Notes: generated by a model from the sequence alone, not told the origin. DNA of 64,000 nucleotides from Actinomycetes bacterium (GCA_021805205.1 JAJZFV010000002.1:186001-250000); one strand, 5' to 3'. Positions 35,322 through 44,552 are shown, counted from the stretch's first letter. A program made the numbers and translations.

Positions 35322-36170
35322 ATGGACTTCGGCACAATCATCTTTCCAACTCAATATTCGATCTCACCAACTGAAATCGCACAAGAGGTTGAGGCCCGCG
35401 GCTTTCGCTCTCTCTACTTCCCGGAACATACCCATATCCCGGCGTCAAGAATCACACCATATCCTGGTGGTGGGGATCTACCACTGGAGTACTACTCGAC
35501 ATATGACCCCTTCATCGCCCTCTCCTTTGCCGCTGCGGTAACTACGAAGCTTATATTAGGAACGGGGATCACCTTGGTGGTGGAGCGGGATCCGATAGTA
35601 CTGGCAAAAGAGGTCGCCTCGATCGATCGCCTCTCCAACGGGCGCTTTGAATTTGGAGTCGGCGCAGGTTGGAACAGGGAGGAGTTGGAGAACCACGGCA
35701 CCGATCCCAAGACTCGATTTAGCTTACTGCGAGAGCGGATCGTCGCAATGAAAGAGATTTGGGCTAACAAAGAGGCCTCTTACTCTGGGAAGTTCGTCAA
35801 CTTCGATCGAATAATTAGCGAGCCAAAGCCGCTCACTAGCCCTCACCCACCGATATTGGTCGGCGGCAATGGCGAGTCCGCCTTCGAGAGATGCCTCGAC
35901 TACGGCGACGTTTGGATGCCGATAGTTAGGGCCAACGCAGAAGACTTCTCCGAGAGGTTGACACAATTCGACCAATTTTGCCGCGACCGAGGGGCAGAGC
36001 GACCTCCGGTCTACATCTTTGGCGCCCCAGTCGACGGTAAATCTCTGGCTCGATACGCCGAATTAGGTGTCAAGCGAGCCATCTTCTGGTTACCTAGTGA
36101 CTCTAGAGACAAGGCCCTCTCCAAACTAGATCACATACAAAAAACGATAAGCGAGTACAGCCTCGGATAA
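35322..36170 (+). CDS. LLM-class flavin oxidoreductase, probably F420-dependent
   Basis: Luciferase-like TIM barrel of 282 residues. FPEHTHIPASR near residue 30, LGTGITLVVERDPIVLAKEVASIDRLSNGRFEFGVGAGWNREE in the middle (quoted as two segments), and PILVGGNGESAFERCLDYGDVWMP match the TIGR03619-like actinobacterial F420 group. The cofactor assignment is from family knowledge, not a residue-level proof, and the substrate is unknown. Convergent with the AAA ATPase gene, 19 nt apart. Confidence 0.85.
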   Translation: MDFGTIIFPTQYSISPTEIAQEVEARGFRSLYFPEHTHIPASRITPYPGGGDLPLEYYSTYDPFIALSFAAAVTTKLILGTGITLVVERDPIVLAKEVASIDRLSNGRFEFGVGAGWNREELENHGTDPKTRFSLLRERIVAMKEIWANKEASYSGKFVNFDRIISEPKPLTSPHPPILVGGNGESAFERCLDYGDVWMPIVRANAEDFSERLTQFDQFCRDRGAERPPVYIFGAPVDGKSLARYAELGVKRAIFWLPSDSRDKALSKLDHIQKTISEYSLG

Positions 36171-36189
36171 GTGAAGCACCTGAGAAGCT

Positions 36190-37311
36190 CTAAAGCGAAT
36201 CAAAGAGGCGGTTGATGTACATCTTTCGTACATCTCTGTCATATCGCAACTCCGAAATCTCAGCCAATGAGGTTACCGATGAATTGCCTCCTTTGCCACC
36301 TACCAAAACCAATTGATCTCGTCGAAAGAAACTTTGGTCGAAGAAGACCGTATCTTTCATAACGAGAATTATCGACTTTAACGTATCCTTTTCTATATTT
36401 TCATCTATTTTTCCGAGAATAAAGCTCGTAATTCTAAAGTCAAGTAGGCAATCAAAGTTATCGATCACAACGACGCCACTGCGGTCACCTGCAATCTGAG
36501 ACCCCAGAATAAAAGAGAGGGCAACGAGGGTCGCCTCCGAGGTTGAAAGAGCTTTCAAGGAGAGGATGGCGCTATCTCCATCAGCATCGCCTTGATTGGA
36601 GTCACCCAAGCTATTTTCGCCATGGCGCGAACTCTTGATCAGGCTCTTTAGAAAGTCAATCGAATTTGGAGTAATTACCTCTAAAAAAGGAACAACAATC
36701 GAAAATAGCGATTTTCTTACGGTAATTTCTCGATTAGACAAGATATCTAATGGATCGAAGAAGATCGCTCCACATAGAGCCCTAACAATTGCCTCGATGT
36801 CCTCTCCCCTCGCCTTGTCGATGCGACTAAGGAGATTGCTCGCGGTGACCAGGGTTGGAACGACGATTGGAGCTGTTCCATCTGCCTCAACTAGAAATAA
36901 GACCTCGTCCTTAGTGGTCTTGGCGCTTACCAAAGCCTCTTTGACTACACTTCCCCCTTGGAGGGCCACGACATACTCATAAAGGCGATCATCGACTGCG
37001 ATCACGATCGACACCGAGACTAAAGCCATCTCGCTGCGGGGTTTTAATCCTTGAAGTGGCGCAAAGGTGGCCTCACGTACCGTCTCAAAGATCGCTGCCA
37101 GTGCCTTTACTAAAGTGGTCTTTCCTGAACCAGCTCCTCCAAAGATAGCCAACTGGGGAAGGAGCGACATTCTAAATCGAGGAACAATATATAGCTGTTG
37201 TCTGCCAGAGCGTTCCTTTGAGGCAACAAACGAGAGCGTCGCTCCATCTTCAAACGGAGCGACGCCACCTAAACGCAATGATACTATTCTGACATTTAGA
37301 GAATTTTTCAC
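36190..37311 (-). CDS. AAA_15/AAA_21-type ABC-like ATPase, solitary
   Basis: P-loop ATPase of the SMC/OLD-like branch. Walker A is FGGAGSGKTTLVKAL (about residue 57), a signature-like LSTSEATLVALSF lies near 255, and Walker B is GVVVIDNFDCLL, with Asn-Phe-Asp in place of the usual D-E/N pattern. The C-terminus LRYDRDVRKMYINRLFD matches the end of AAA_15 proteins seen in RloA-like and abortive-infection genes. No partner nuclease or TOPRIM domain is visible, and both neighbours are unrelated, so a defence role is only a possibility. Confidence 0.75.
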   Translation of the reverse strand: MKNSLNVRIVSLRLGGVAPFEDGATLSFVASKERSGRQQLYIVPRFRMSLLPQLAIFGGAGSGKTTLVKALAAIFETVREATFAPLQGLKPRSEMALVSVSIVIAVDDRLYEYVVALQGGSVVKEALVSAKTTKDEVLFLVEADGTAPIVVPTLVTASNLLSRIDKARGEDIEAIVRALCGAIFFDPLDILSNREITVRKSLFSIVVPFLEVITPNSIDFLKSLIKSSRHGENSLGDSNQGDADGDSAILSLKALSTSEATLVALSFILGSQIAGDRSGVVVIDNFDCLLDFRITSFILGKIDENIEKDTLKSIILVMKDTVFFDQSFFRRDQLVLVGGKGGNSSVTSLAEISELRYDRDVRKMYINRLFDSL

Positions 37312-37360
37312 TAAAAAATTACTCTAGCAGCCATTTTCCAATAATAATGAGAGAAAATCT

Positions 37361-37585
37361 TTACTTTCCAGCTTTGGCCTTACGGGCCTTCTTTGCCACC
37401 TCGACGAAGAAGGCCATGCTAAAGGTGGCTATTACCCCTACTACCAAGATTGGAGCCTGATAACGATTGCCCTTTCCTAGAAGAGCCACCACTGCCAAGA
37501 TCACGACAATCGCGAGGGTTATCTCAGGGGTATCACCGATCAAGAAGTCGTACCAGAATTTGAAGAATCCTTTGACGTACTTCAT
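37361..37585 (-). CDS. Small two-helix membrane protein
   Basis: 74 residues. An aromatic N-terminus (YVKGFFKFWYDFLIGD) precedes helices ITLAIVVILAVVALL and ILVVGVIATFSMAFFV, ending in a Lys-rich tail. Its ATG overlaps the stop of the upstream membrane protein gene by 4 nt, so it is translationally coupled to it. I do not know a characterised homologue; it is probably an accessory subunit of that protein. Confidence 0.7.
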   Translation of the reverse strand: MKYVKGFFKFWYDFLIGDTPEITLAIVVILAVVALLGKGNRYQAPILVVGVIATFSMAFFVEVAKKARKAKAGK

Positions 37586-38340
37586 CCAATTGCTCCTCTG
37601 TGTGACTTGGCGTAGTTGGCCCTAACTGAGGTAAAGCCCTTAACGATCAGCATCATGAACATGGCATAGACCAAGATCAAAAAGACAATTGCACCATCGG
37701 AGCCTGGCCACTTGATCCCTAGCCCCTCTCCAGCCCAGAATGTGCCAAAGCTGATCAACATAATTCCTACTGTCGTCTTCATTAGGTTCTCCGGGACCTT
37801 CGACAGCTGCTTAGCCACGACGGCTCCGATTATACCAACCACGACTACTGCAGCCAGAGCGGACACCGAGGCGATGAGGAGTTTGTGAGCCGAGAGACCA
37901 AGGGTCAATACCACTATTACTACCTCTAGGCCTTCGAGGAATACCCCCTTGAAGGCAACTACAAAAGCGGTTGAGTCACGAGAGTCACTTACGGTCGGAA
38001 TAGCCTTTAGCCTCGCAACCTCTTTCTCGAAGATCTCATCTTCGTTGTGGAGTGCCTTTAGACCGGCATAGCGCAACATCGCTTTACGCAACCACTGCAG
38101 ACCAAAGATCAAAAGTAGCGCTCCAATAATAAATCGCAGCGACGAAATAGGTACGTACTTGACTAACGACGGACCGATCCCGAGGATCAGTGCAGCTAAG
38201 GCAAGTACCGCAACTGCAGTTCCCTCGAATGCGGAGCGCCAACTCCGAGAAGAACCGGCAGCTAGTACTATCGTCAGGGCCTCTACCATCTCGACGGCCG
38301 AGGCCAGGAAGACTGCGATGATCAGTACGGTAGTGCTCAT
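37582..38340 (-). CDS. COG4280-like membrane protein with paired Glu motifs
   Basis: About seven hydrophobic segments in two related halves, 252 residues. Each half starts with a helix containing paired acidic residues: SAVEMVEALTIVLA near residue 15 and FLEGLEVVIVVLTL near 133. The second resembles the (R)EGxE motif of FTR1/OFeT iron permeases and the layout also recalls TMEM165/GDT1 cation transporters. It overlaps the ABC ATPase gene upstream by 4 nt and the 74-aa gene downstream by 4 nt, so it belongs to the iron ABC operon. A metal-transport role is inference. Confidence 0.75.
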   Translation of the reverse strand: MSTTVLIIAVFLASAVEMVEALTIVLAAGSSRSWRSAFEGTAVAVLALAALILGIGPSLVKYVPISSLRFIIGALLLIFGLQWLRKAMLRYAGLKALHNEDEIFEKEVARLKAIPTVSDSRDSTAFVVAFKGVFLEGLEVVIVVLTLGLSAHKLLIASVSALAAVVVVGIIGAVVAKQLSKVPENLMKTTVGIMLISFGTFWAGEGLGIKWPGSDGAIVFLILVYAMFMMLIVKGFTSVRANYAKSHRGAIG

Positions 38341-39494
38341 CCATTCACCTCTTCACTAACTTCAGATGTAAATGCTAGGTGACTTACCGATGGTTCGTGG
38401 CCACCAGTTCCCTTTTCGCTCATGTAGGCCAAGGCACCGGCAGGATCAATAGTAACGATCACTGAGGTACCCCTTTCGTAGCGCCTATGGCTTGAGACGC
38501 CATGGAGGTGAAAGGTTCCATGCAGCAGAGCGTGATCGTAGCTCTTGCCACGATACGCAACGTCTACAACGGTGCCACCAATTGAACCGTCACCGTGGTC
38601 TTCAACCACCTTTATCGAGCCGGGACGAACCAGTACAGTCACCCTGTCACCGGCGTCTGCAGAGTCCATGGCGGTAGCTATGATCGCCCCGTTACTACCA
38701 TCGATCATCACCTCTACTAGATCTCCCCCGAGGCGGGAACGTACAATACCTGCGATCTCACCACTAACTCCTGTAAAACGAGCCACAAAAGGAGTAGCTG
38801 GACGAAGGTAGATATCCTCTGGGGAACCGATCTGGACCAGTTTTCCCTCGCAAAGGACACCGATGCGGTCTGCTAGGGCAAATGCCTCTCCCTGATCGTG
38901 AGTGATATAGACCGCAGTAGCACCAGATTCGCGCACTAGCGAGGCGATCTCTACTCGTAGCCGTTCACGCAGGTCTACGTCGAGGTTGGAGAGGGGCTCA
39001 TCGAATAGAACAAGTGCGCTATCGCCAACCAGGGCACGTGCTAGTGCCACACGCTGCTGCTCGCCACCGCTCAATTCAGATGGGTAGCGATTGGCCTTGG
39101 GAGAGAGGCCGACTTTGGTAAGCATCACTAGAGCCTTTGGGCTCCGATCCTTCTTCTGATCGGATCCCCGGCGAAGAGCAAAGGCCACATTTTCGAGGGC
39201 GGTCATATGAGGCCAAAGGGCGTAATCTTGAAAGACCATCGAGACCTTTCGCTCCTCCGGTGGTAGGGCAAAGTTGTCATGGCAGACCTTTGTCTCACCG
39301 ATAAAGATCTGTCCCTTTTCGATCTTCTCGATACCAGCAATGGTGCGCAAAATAGTGGTCTTTCCTGAACCGCTAGGGCCAAGAAGAACGAGCAACTCGC
39401 CCTTTACTACCTCAAAGCTGACGTCGTCAATGACGACTCGACGCTTGACATAGCTCTTTGTTACACCACTATAGGTAAGTGCGATCTGACTCAT
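38337..39494 (-). CDS. Fe(3+)-type ABC transporter ATP-binding protein
   Basis: ATPase of the CUT1/FbpC-PotA group. Walker A GPSGSGKTT, Q-loop MVFQDYALWPHM, signature LSGGEQQRVALARAL, Walker B VLFDEPLSNLD and the switch His in YITHDQGEA are all present; a C-terminal TOBE-like regulatory region follows from about residue 245. It overlaps the permease gene by 1 nt and the COG4280-like gene by 4 nt, so the operon is tightly coupled. Confidence 0.92.
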   Translation of the reverse strand: MSQIALTYSGVTKSYVKRRVVIDDVSFEVVKGELLVLLGPSGSGKTTILRTIAGIEKIEKGQIFIGETKVCHDNFALPPEERKVSMVFQDYALWPHMTALENVAFALRRGSDQKKDRSPKALVMLTKVGLSPKANRYPSELSGGEQQRVALARALVGDSALVLFDEPLSNLDVDLRERLRVEIASLVRESGATAVYITHDQGEAFALADRIGVLCEGKLVQIGSPEDIYLRPATPFVARFTGVSGEIAGIVRSRLGGDLVEVMIDGSNGAIIATAMDSADAGDRVTVLVRPGSIKVVEDHGDGSIGGTVVDVAYRGKSYDHALLHGTFHLHGVSSHRRYERGTSVIVTIDPAGALAYMSEKGTGGHEPSVSHLAFTSEVSEEVNG

Positions 39495-41272
39495 TAAAAA
39501 CCTTCATTCTTCGACGCGTCTACATTCAATAACGCCTTCCAACCCTTTGGAATAACTAAGCGGTAGATCAACGAGACGACACCAACAATAACTAACGCAT
39601 ATAGCAGAGCGACGATAGACATGGCACTACCTCCACCGTAGTCGTAGCCAGCTACGAGCCTATTTATGGCAACTGAGAGCGGGTAGAGGCCAGGTGGATA
39701 GAGCAACTGCGACATTGGTAATTCAAGCAGGGTTTTAGCAAATGTAAGGAGCCATGCAGATAGGAGGGCGCGAGCCACGAATGGAAGAACTGCGTGTCGC
39801 CAAGCCCTAGACGGATTCGAACCATAGACCCGAGAAGCCATCGCCATGTTGGATTGAACCTGCGAGATCGGTCCTACTAATAGCCGAGACGCTCCAGGAA
39901 TTGCAGATGCCACATATCCCAGAAGTAGCAGCTTCGAGGTACCGTAGATCGCAAATCCGAGGTGGTCAAAGATCGGTTGATTATAGCTAAAGATATAACC
40001 AGCGCCTAGGACGATACCAGGTAGTGCCACAGAACCCAGTAGCACAAAGTCGAGAGCTCTAACTCCCCAAGATGCACCCTTCTTCACCAATACCGTTGCC
40101 AAATAACCCCCTACCGCGACCGTTACTGTAGCTGTCAAGAGCGACATGAGCGAGGAGTACCAAAGGGGCGATCCAGAGAGGGTCGAAGAAAATACCCTAG
40201 TGTAGTTAGAGAGAGTCAACGATGATAGCGAGATCGAACCGCCAAAGCCAACCAAAAGCGATGAGGTCAAGATACCGATCAACGGTACCAGAATAGCCAA
40301 GAAAAAGACTACAGCTAGAAATGTGTAGACCCCGACCTTAGCCTTGCCCTCGAGCTTGACCATCGTGGCACGCCTGCGGCGCCCTCCAGCGATGGCGTAG
40401 CTCTTTGACTTAGTGAGCTTTCTCTGGATGACAAGTGGAACTAAAGCCGACAGGATCAAGATCCAACTGATAGCTGCAGCTCCAGAGAAGTTGAGCGGAA
40501 TCGAATCGATTGCGGTATAGAGGCTGTAGGTCGCCATCGGAAAGTGTGCCCCAGATGCCAGAGAGTAGGCCACGCCAAAGTCAGACATCGACTCGGCGAA
40601 GACGATGGCAAAGGACGAGATAATCGCTGGCATAAAGATAGGGGCGATGATCAAAATCGACTTCAGACGGCTACCTGCATGTACTCGAGCTGCATCCTCT
40701 AACTCAGCGCCGAGGTTTTCTACGGTCGCCCCGATTGTTAGGTAGGCAAATGGAATTCCAGAGAAGCCAAGAACCACGATCACCCCGAGAGGTCCAAAGA
40801 AGGGGTGAAATAGTGCCAGCGAACCGATGTGAAGTCTTACTAGGATTCCACCGGGCTCGAGCAGTCTCTGCCAACCGGCCGTGGTCAAGTAAGTTGGAAC
40901 CAGGAGAAGGAACCAGACGGATGCAGAGATCAACCTCTTGAACCTAACGTTGGTACGCTTTGTAATCCAAGAGAGAGACAATCCTATTGAGGTAGCTATT
41001 GCTCCTGCTGCAATCGACACCCCCAAAGAGTCGAGCAGCCCTCGGAGGGCATCACCCGCAAAGGCGTACTTTATCCCAGTAAGAGAAAAGATTGGAGCCC
41101 CTGGAGTGGACAGACGAGGGAAGAACGCAAGCGCCAAAAAGTAGATTACGGGTACCACAATTAGCACCACAACTACTAAACCTACGAGCGTCGAGAGGTT
41201 TAACTTCTTCAAATTGAATCTTGAAGGTACCTTCGACTCTAAATCATTTGGCCGATCAAGTAAAAGTGCCAT
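39494..41272 (-). CDS. Fe(3+)-type ABC transporter permease, fused two-domain form
   Basis: 592 residues with two BPD_transp_1 units of about six helices each, as in FbpB/SfuB permeases. EAA-loop-like stretches lie in each half (ENLGAELEDAARVHAG and ASRVYGSNPSRAWRHAVLPF). Substrate by family: ferric iron, but related permeases carry thiamine or 2-aminoethylphosphonate. A hairpin separates it from the binding-protein gene upstream. ATG start. Confidence 0.9.
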   Translation of the reverse strand: MALLLDRPNDLESKVPSRFNLKKLNLSTLVGLVVVVLIVVPVIYFLALAFFPRLSTPGAPIFSLTGIKYAFAGDALRGLLDSLGVSIAAGAIATSIGLSLSWITKRTNVRFKRLISASVWFLLLVPTYLTTAGWQRLLEPGGILVRLHIGSLALFHPFFGPLGVIVVLGFSGIPFAYLTIGATVENLGAELEDAARVHAGSRLKSILIIAPIFMPAIISSFAIVFAESMSDFGVAYSLASGAHFPMATYSLYTAIDSIPLNFSGAAAISWILILSALVPLVIQRKLTKSKSYAIAGGRRRRATMVKLEGKAKVGVYTFLAVVFFLAILVPLIGILTSSLLVGFGGSISLSSLTLSNYTRVFSSTLSGSPLWYSSLMSLLTATVTVAVGGYLATVLVKKGASWGVRALDFVLLGSVALPGIVLGAGYIFSYNQPIFDHLGFAIYGTSKLLLLGYVASAIPGASRLLVGPISQVQSNMAMASRVYGSNPSRAWRHAVLPFVARALLSAWLLTFAKTLLELPMSQLLYPPGLYPLSVAINRLVAGYDYGGGSAMSIVALLYALVIVGVVSLIYRLVIPKGWKALLNVDASKNEGF

Positions 41273-41300
41273 AAATTCCTAATGCTCTCATAAACAGGTA

Positions 41301-41334
41301 AAGGGCTCTCACCAAATATATGGTGAGAGCCCTT
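41301..41334 (-). terminator. Intercistronic hairpin between binding protein and permease
   Basis: AAGGGCTCTCACCA-aatata-TGGTGAGAGCCCTT, a perfect 14-bp stem; only a short T tract on the minus strand. Likely an attenuator or 3' mRNA stabiliser that raises binding-protein expression over permease. Confidence 0.7.
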
Positions 41335-41359
41335 GTCACTCAAGTAAAGAAGCGACAGA

Positions 41360-42454
41360 TCAGTTGACAATATTTGAGGTGAACCATGCGTTGATGGTGT
41401 TCTCCTGTGGCCCCCACTTGTAAGGGTCTACAGTCTGGTACTGAATCGACGAAAGCGAAGGTACAGCAGATTCAGGTGAAACTCCTTGAATCACTGGCCA
41501 GTAGAGCGAGTCACCAGTTGGATCACCGGAGAGCTGAACCTTTTGGCCAGCTGGGGAAAGAACGAAGTTCACGAACTTCTTAGCTTCAGCGATCTCTTGT
41601 GCCGAGGCCTTTCCGTCGATACCAATTACGCCCGGAAGAAGGGTTGAAGGCGACAAGAAAGCAACCTTGATGGTTGGATCCTTGAAGCCAGCACCGATAC
41701 CGGCAGAGCTCTGAATAAGAGCTAACTTGATCTGGCCAGTCGAGAGTGCGTGGAGAGTGTCGCCGTTGGTCTGAAAGACCTGAAGTCCGTTGGCCTTGAG
41801 GTTGGTATAGAAGGACTCACCTTTATTTACGCCACCGAGGTAGTTCATCATTCCAGCTACGAATGGAAAGGTTGGACCAGAGACCGCTGGGTCATTCATA
41901 CCAACTTGACCCTTGTATTGAGGCGAAAGAAGATCATTCCAGCTAGTTGGAGGAGTAGTTACGGTCTTGGTGGAGTAGACCAAGGTTCCCGCCATCGTAA
42001 GGCCGGTTGGAATATAGCTACCATCGGCCGGAACTACACTCTTTCCAGCTGCAGTCCAATTTACCGATGGCTCCCAGTGCTTGAGGAGGTAGTTCTGCTG
42101 ATCGAGAGCGGCAAACGCCTCGTCACCATCGACCCAGAGGACTCCCCACTTCGGGTTTGAAGCCTCCGCCTGAACCCTAGTCAGGAGAGGACCAGTTGAG
42201 TCATCGACAAGAGTAGTTGGAATTCCAGTCGCCTTTTGGAAGGCGGTCGTCATTGCAGAGTCATAGCCCTGAGCTGAATAGACGACCAAAGGAACGTTAG
42301 CACTGCTGCTGTTCGACGAAGAAGATGCTGCGGTTGTAGCAGTTGAAGAGGAGCTGCCGCTTCCACAAGCTGCTGCGAGCAAAGATACGGCGCCAACCCC
42401 TAGCGCAATCGCGCCACGACGATTTGTTTTTGATGTATAACCCATGGCGAACAT
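41360..42454 (-). CDS. ABC transporter substrate-binding lipoprotein, Fe(3+)-type
   Basis: Lipoprotein signal with lipobox LAAACGS, then a Ser/Thr linker and a family-1 binding protein: NVPLVVYSAQGYDSAM, TTLVDDSTGPLLTRVQAEASNP, then GTLVYSTKTV and the late FVLSPAGQKVQL. Arrangement with FbpC/FbpB-type genes suggests ferric iron, but the two adjacent Tyr ligands typical of FbpA are not evident, so another small ligand is possible. The tracked start at 42484 adds ten residues; ATG 42454 gives a proper signal peptide, and ATG 42445 is also possible. Confidence 0.85.
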   Translation of the reverse strand: MFAMGYTSKTNRRGAIALGVGAVSLLAAACGSGSSSSTATTAASSSSNSSSANVPLVVYSAQGYDSAMTTAFQKATGIPTTLVDDSTGPLLTRVQAEASNPKWGVLWVDGDEAFAALDQQNYLLKHWEPSVNWTAAGKSVVPADGSYIPTGLTMAGTLVYSTKTVTTPPTSWNDLLSPQYKGQVGMNDPAVSGPTFPFVAGMMNYLGGVNKGESFYTNLKANGLQVFQTNGDTLHALSTGQIKLALIQSSAGIGAGFKDPTIKVAFLSPSTLLPGVIGIDGKASAQEIAEAKKFVNFVLSPAGQKVQLSGDPTGDSLYWPVIQGVSPESAVPSLSSIQYQTVDPYKWGPQENTINAWFTSNIVN

Positions 42455-42549
42455 CTTCACAGTTGATTCTTTCGAGAAGGACAACCTTTAGTAAACAGTT
42501 ATTGAATTTCTGTTACCAACTAGAAGAATTATTCCCAAATATAGAAAAA

Positions 42550-42675
42550 GATGCCGTGGGAGCTGATCAGACTTACTGCGGCACCCTTACGGCTCCGCTG
42601 ATAGCTGCTGCCTTCCGGCCCTGACTCGGTTCACGGACGCAAGCCGCGCAGGGCCCGACCAACTCCCACGGCATC
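42550..42675 (-). ncRNA. ffs: Signal recognition particle RNA (small bacterial type)
   Basis: The minus strand has the conserved apical core GTCAGGGCCGGAAGGCAGCAGC, and the ends GATGCCGTGGGAG / CTCCCACGGCATC pair to close the molecule. On the minus strand CTTTTT follows, giving a terminator. It scaffolds Ffh and FtsY in membrane targeting. The ORF reported here (42573-42806) is spurious. Confidence 0.93.
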
Positions 42676-42711
42676 TTTTGACGCATGAACATACTAGTCT
42701 GTTTTGTTGCT

Positions 42712-42799
42712 GGAGGAGTGCGAGAGCGGCCGAATCGGCACGACTGGAAATCGTGTGTGGGGAAACTCACCGTGGGTTCAAATCCCACCTCCTCCGCCA
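42712..42799 (+). tRNA. tRNA-Ser (anticodon GGA)
   Basis: Acceptor GGAGGAG/CTCCTCC, anticodon stem CACGA/TCGTG with loop CTGGAAA (anticodon GGA), a long variable arm (GTGGGGAAACTCAC), T arm GTGGG-TTCAAAT-CCCAC, and an encoded CCA. 88 nt. Confidence 0.95.
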
Positions 42800-42947
42800 G
42801 CATCACAGCACCCTCATCTGCAGTCAGGGATCTATCTCCTTGGAGCCACAGTCACCTTTCACCAAAGTGGTAAACGGAGCTATGGCCTTCCCTAAGTTAT
42901 GCTGTTGGTAACTACGACAAAATCGTGGCTCGTAAAAGATAGGGGTC

Positions 42948-42977
42948 TTTCCCGATGATGCGGTCATCAAAGGGAAA
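42948..42977 (+). terminator. Hairpin upstream of tadA
   Basis: TTTCCC-GATGA and TCATC-aaa-GGGAAA pair around TGCGG. It may end the tRNA-Ser transcript or be a leader structure of tadA. Confidence 0.4.
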
Positions 42978-43004
42978 TCCGAAAAATTTCAATAAAAGGG
43001 CGCA

Positions 43005-43487
43005 ATGGACTTTTCTTCGTGGCTCGACCAATACTCCGACACTTTCATGAATGAGGCCCTAAGTCACGCCAGTAGCTCTCGATTGGCTGGAGAAGTTCCC
43101 GTCGGGGCGGTAATCGTCGACGAAGGAGTGATCGTCGCGGCCGCGGGAAATTGCCGCGAGACAAACAATGACCCCACCGGCCACGCCGAAGTCCTCGCAA
43201 TTCAAAGCGCCGCAAAGGTAAAGGGGAACTGGCGCCTATCCACCTGCGACCTATACGTAACCCTTGAACCATGCTTGATGTGCGCCGGAGCGATTATCAA
43301 CTCGAGAATCAGAGGGGTCTACTTTGGTGCCTTTGACCCGAAGGCCGGCGCACTACTATCACTCTTTGGCATCGGCAACGATCCCCGTCTCAACCATGAA
43401 TTTCATCGCAGCGGCGGACACCTCGCTCAACCTTCGACCGAACTTCTTAAAGATTTCTTTCAGGAGCGCAGGATACAGCCAGACTGA
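43005..43487 (+). CDS. tadA: tRNA-specific adenosine deaminase
   Basis: Deaminates A34 to inosine in tRNA-Arg(ACG). Zinc-deaminase motifs are complete: DPTGHAEVLAI (HAE) and VTLEPCLMCAGAI (PCxxC). The C-terminus contains GALLSLFGIGNDPRLNH, typical of TadA. 160 residues. ATG preceded by AAAAGGG. It sits between two tRNA-Ser genes and near the SRP RNA, though its substrate is tRNA-Arg. Confidence 0.94.
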   Translation: MDFSSWLDQYSDTFMNEALSHASSSRLAGEVPVGAVIVDEGVIVAAAGNCRETNNDPTGHAEVLAIQSAAKVKGNWRLSTCDLYVTLEPCLMCAGAIINSRIRGVYFGAFDPKAGALLSLFGIGNDPRLNHEFHRSGGHLAQPSTELLKDFFQERRIQPD

Positions 43488-43578
43488 CTCCTGTTTGAAT
43501 CTATTTTGTTCTGAAAACGTTAATTTTTGGTCTCAGGTCGCTACGGAGCTCACTTCAAACTAAACTCTATTTTTCTGT

Positions 43579-43663
43579 GGAGGGGTGCGAGAGTGGCCGA
43601 ATCGGGCGGTCTCGAAAACCGTTGTGTCGCAAGGCACCGTGGGTTCGAATCCCACCCCCTCCG
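43579..43663 (+). tRNA. tRNA-Ser (anticodon CGA)
   Basis: Acceptor GGAGGGG/CCCCTCC, anticodon loop CTCGAAA (anticodon CGA), long variable arm, T arm GTGGG-TTCGAAT-CCCAC, discriminator G. The CCA end is not encoded (CTCC follows). 85 nt. Confidence 0.93.
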
Positions 43664-44552
43664 CTCCCCACTCTCAAGTGATCCCAGTCAGAGTTCGTTC
43701 TCCTCGAGATTTTGACCCTAGCCACCTCAATGGCGTCAAAAACTCTCTAATTGATCAGTTCCTTTTTGCTGTGGCGCACACGGCATTGGCAACTTCAATT
43801 GTCGTAGGACTTTACAATGCTGCCCACCGCCGATGAGAACCGGGCAGCTGAGCACCTCTCTGAAACCAGTACTTGTACACTCATCGTCGTGATCATTGTG
43901 AAAAGTAGTGTTCAAAATCAATACTTCTACTCGCGCTTCACCGGTAAAACGCTGATATAGAGAGGAGTGTCGAGTATCGATCACCTAACTTTTGGCACGG
44001 TCAAAGGGTCGTACTTGCTAACTAATTCATGATCGCTACATAGCCTTTTTCAGAGTCAATATATTAGGACACCAATACAAAATAGCAACTAACGTATCGG
44101 GACTGGAGGTTTCCTCAACTAGGAATGTGTTCTTGCTAGAGGATGGCATCAAGAGACAAAAGCAACGGTATCGTCCCCGAGGGATCAGGGGAAGACATAT
44201 TTCGGATATCTCTCAAATCCACCTTCGACTTTTTTACTCATCGATTATTTTTCATTGACATTCGCGAATTAACACAAACGTCAAGGTAAGTCAATCAGAT
44301 AGATATTTTGAAGGTCCAGAGAATCGGAATAGTCAGTAAATTTAGATATAACCAAACGATCCATACAACTCTTCTAAAAGTTATATAGGATCGTGCCGAC
44401 TTTCGCGAGATTTCACTCCGTTCTTTCGAATCATTGAAGAGATTTGATAGAAACAAAAACAACAGAAGATACGGCTTATCGTTCAAATTTTCACGTAGAC
44501 CAATATCGATCGGATGGCATTCCTAACCGGTATTGGTCTACTTTTCTAGCGA
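43664..44552. other. Intergenic region, no gene recognised
   Basis: About 890 nt between tRNA-Ser(CGA) and the branched-chain ABC operon. Weak hairpins occur at 43710-43741 (TTTTGAC...GTCAAAA) and 43819-43848 (GCTGCCC...GGGCAGC), and a terminator at 44495-44541. The short ORFs are not protein-like. AT content is above the surrounding average in its second half. Confidence 0.5.
44495..44541. terminator. Terminator of the branched-chain ABC operon
   Basis: GTAGACCAATA and TATTGGTCTAC pair, extended by CGG/CCG inside the loop; followed by TTTTCT on the + strand. It lies 12 nt beyond the last stop of the minus-strand operon. Confidence 0.65.

Noticed and set aside
42573-42806. 77-aa minus-strand ORF (VGFEPTVSFPTH type)
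   Set aside because: Lies across SRP RNA and tRNA-Ser; this peptide type is a well-known artefact of translating tRNA genes.
15894-42850. CTTGGAGCCACAG occurring at about 15897 and 42838
   Set aside because: A 13-nt match is expected several times by chance in 64 kb, and the flanking sequences do not align.
43579-44552. tRNA-Ser flank as possible integration site of a mobile element
   Set aside because: No integrase, no repeat of the tRNA 3' end and no cargo genes in the following 900 nt.
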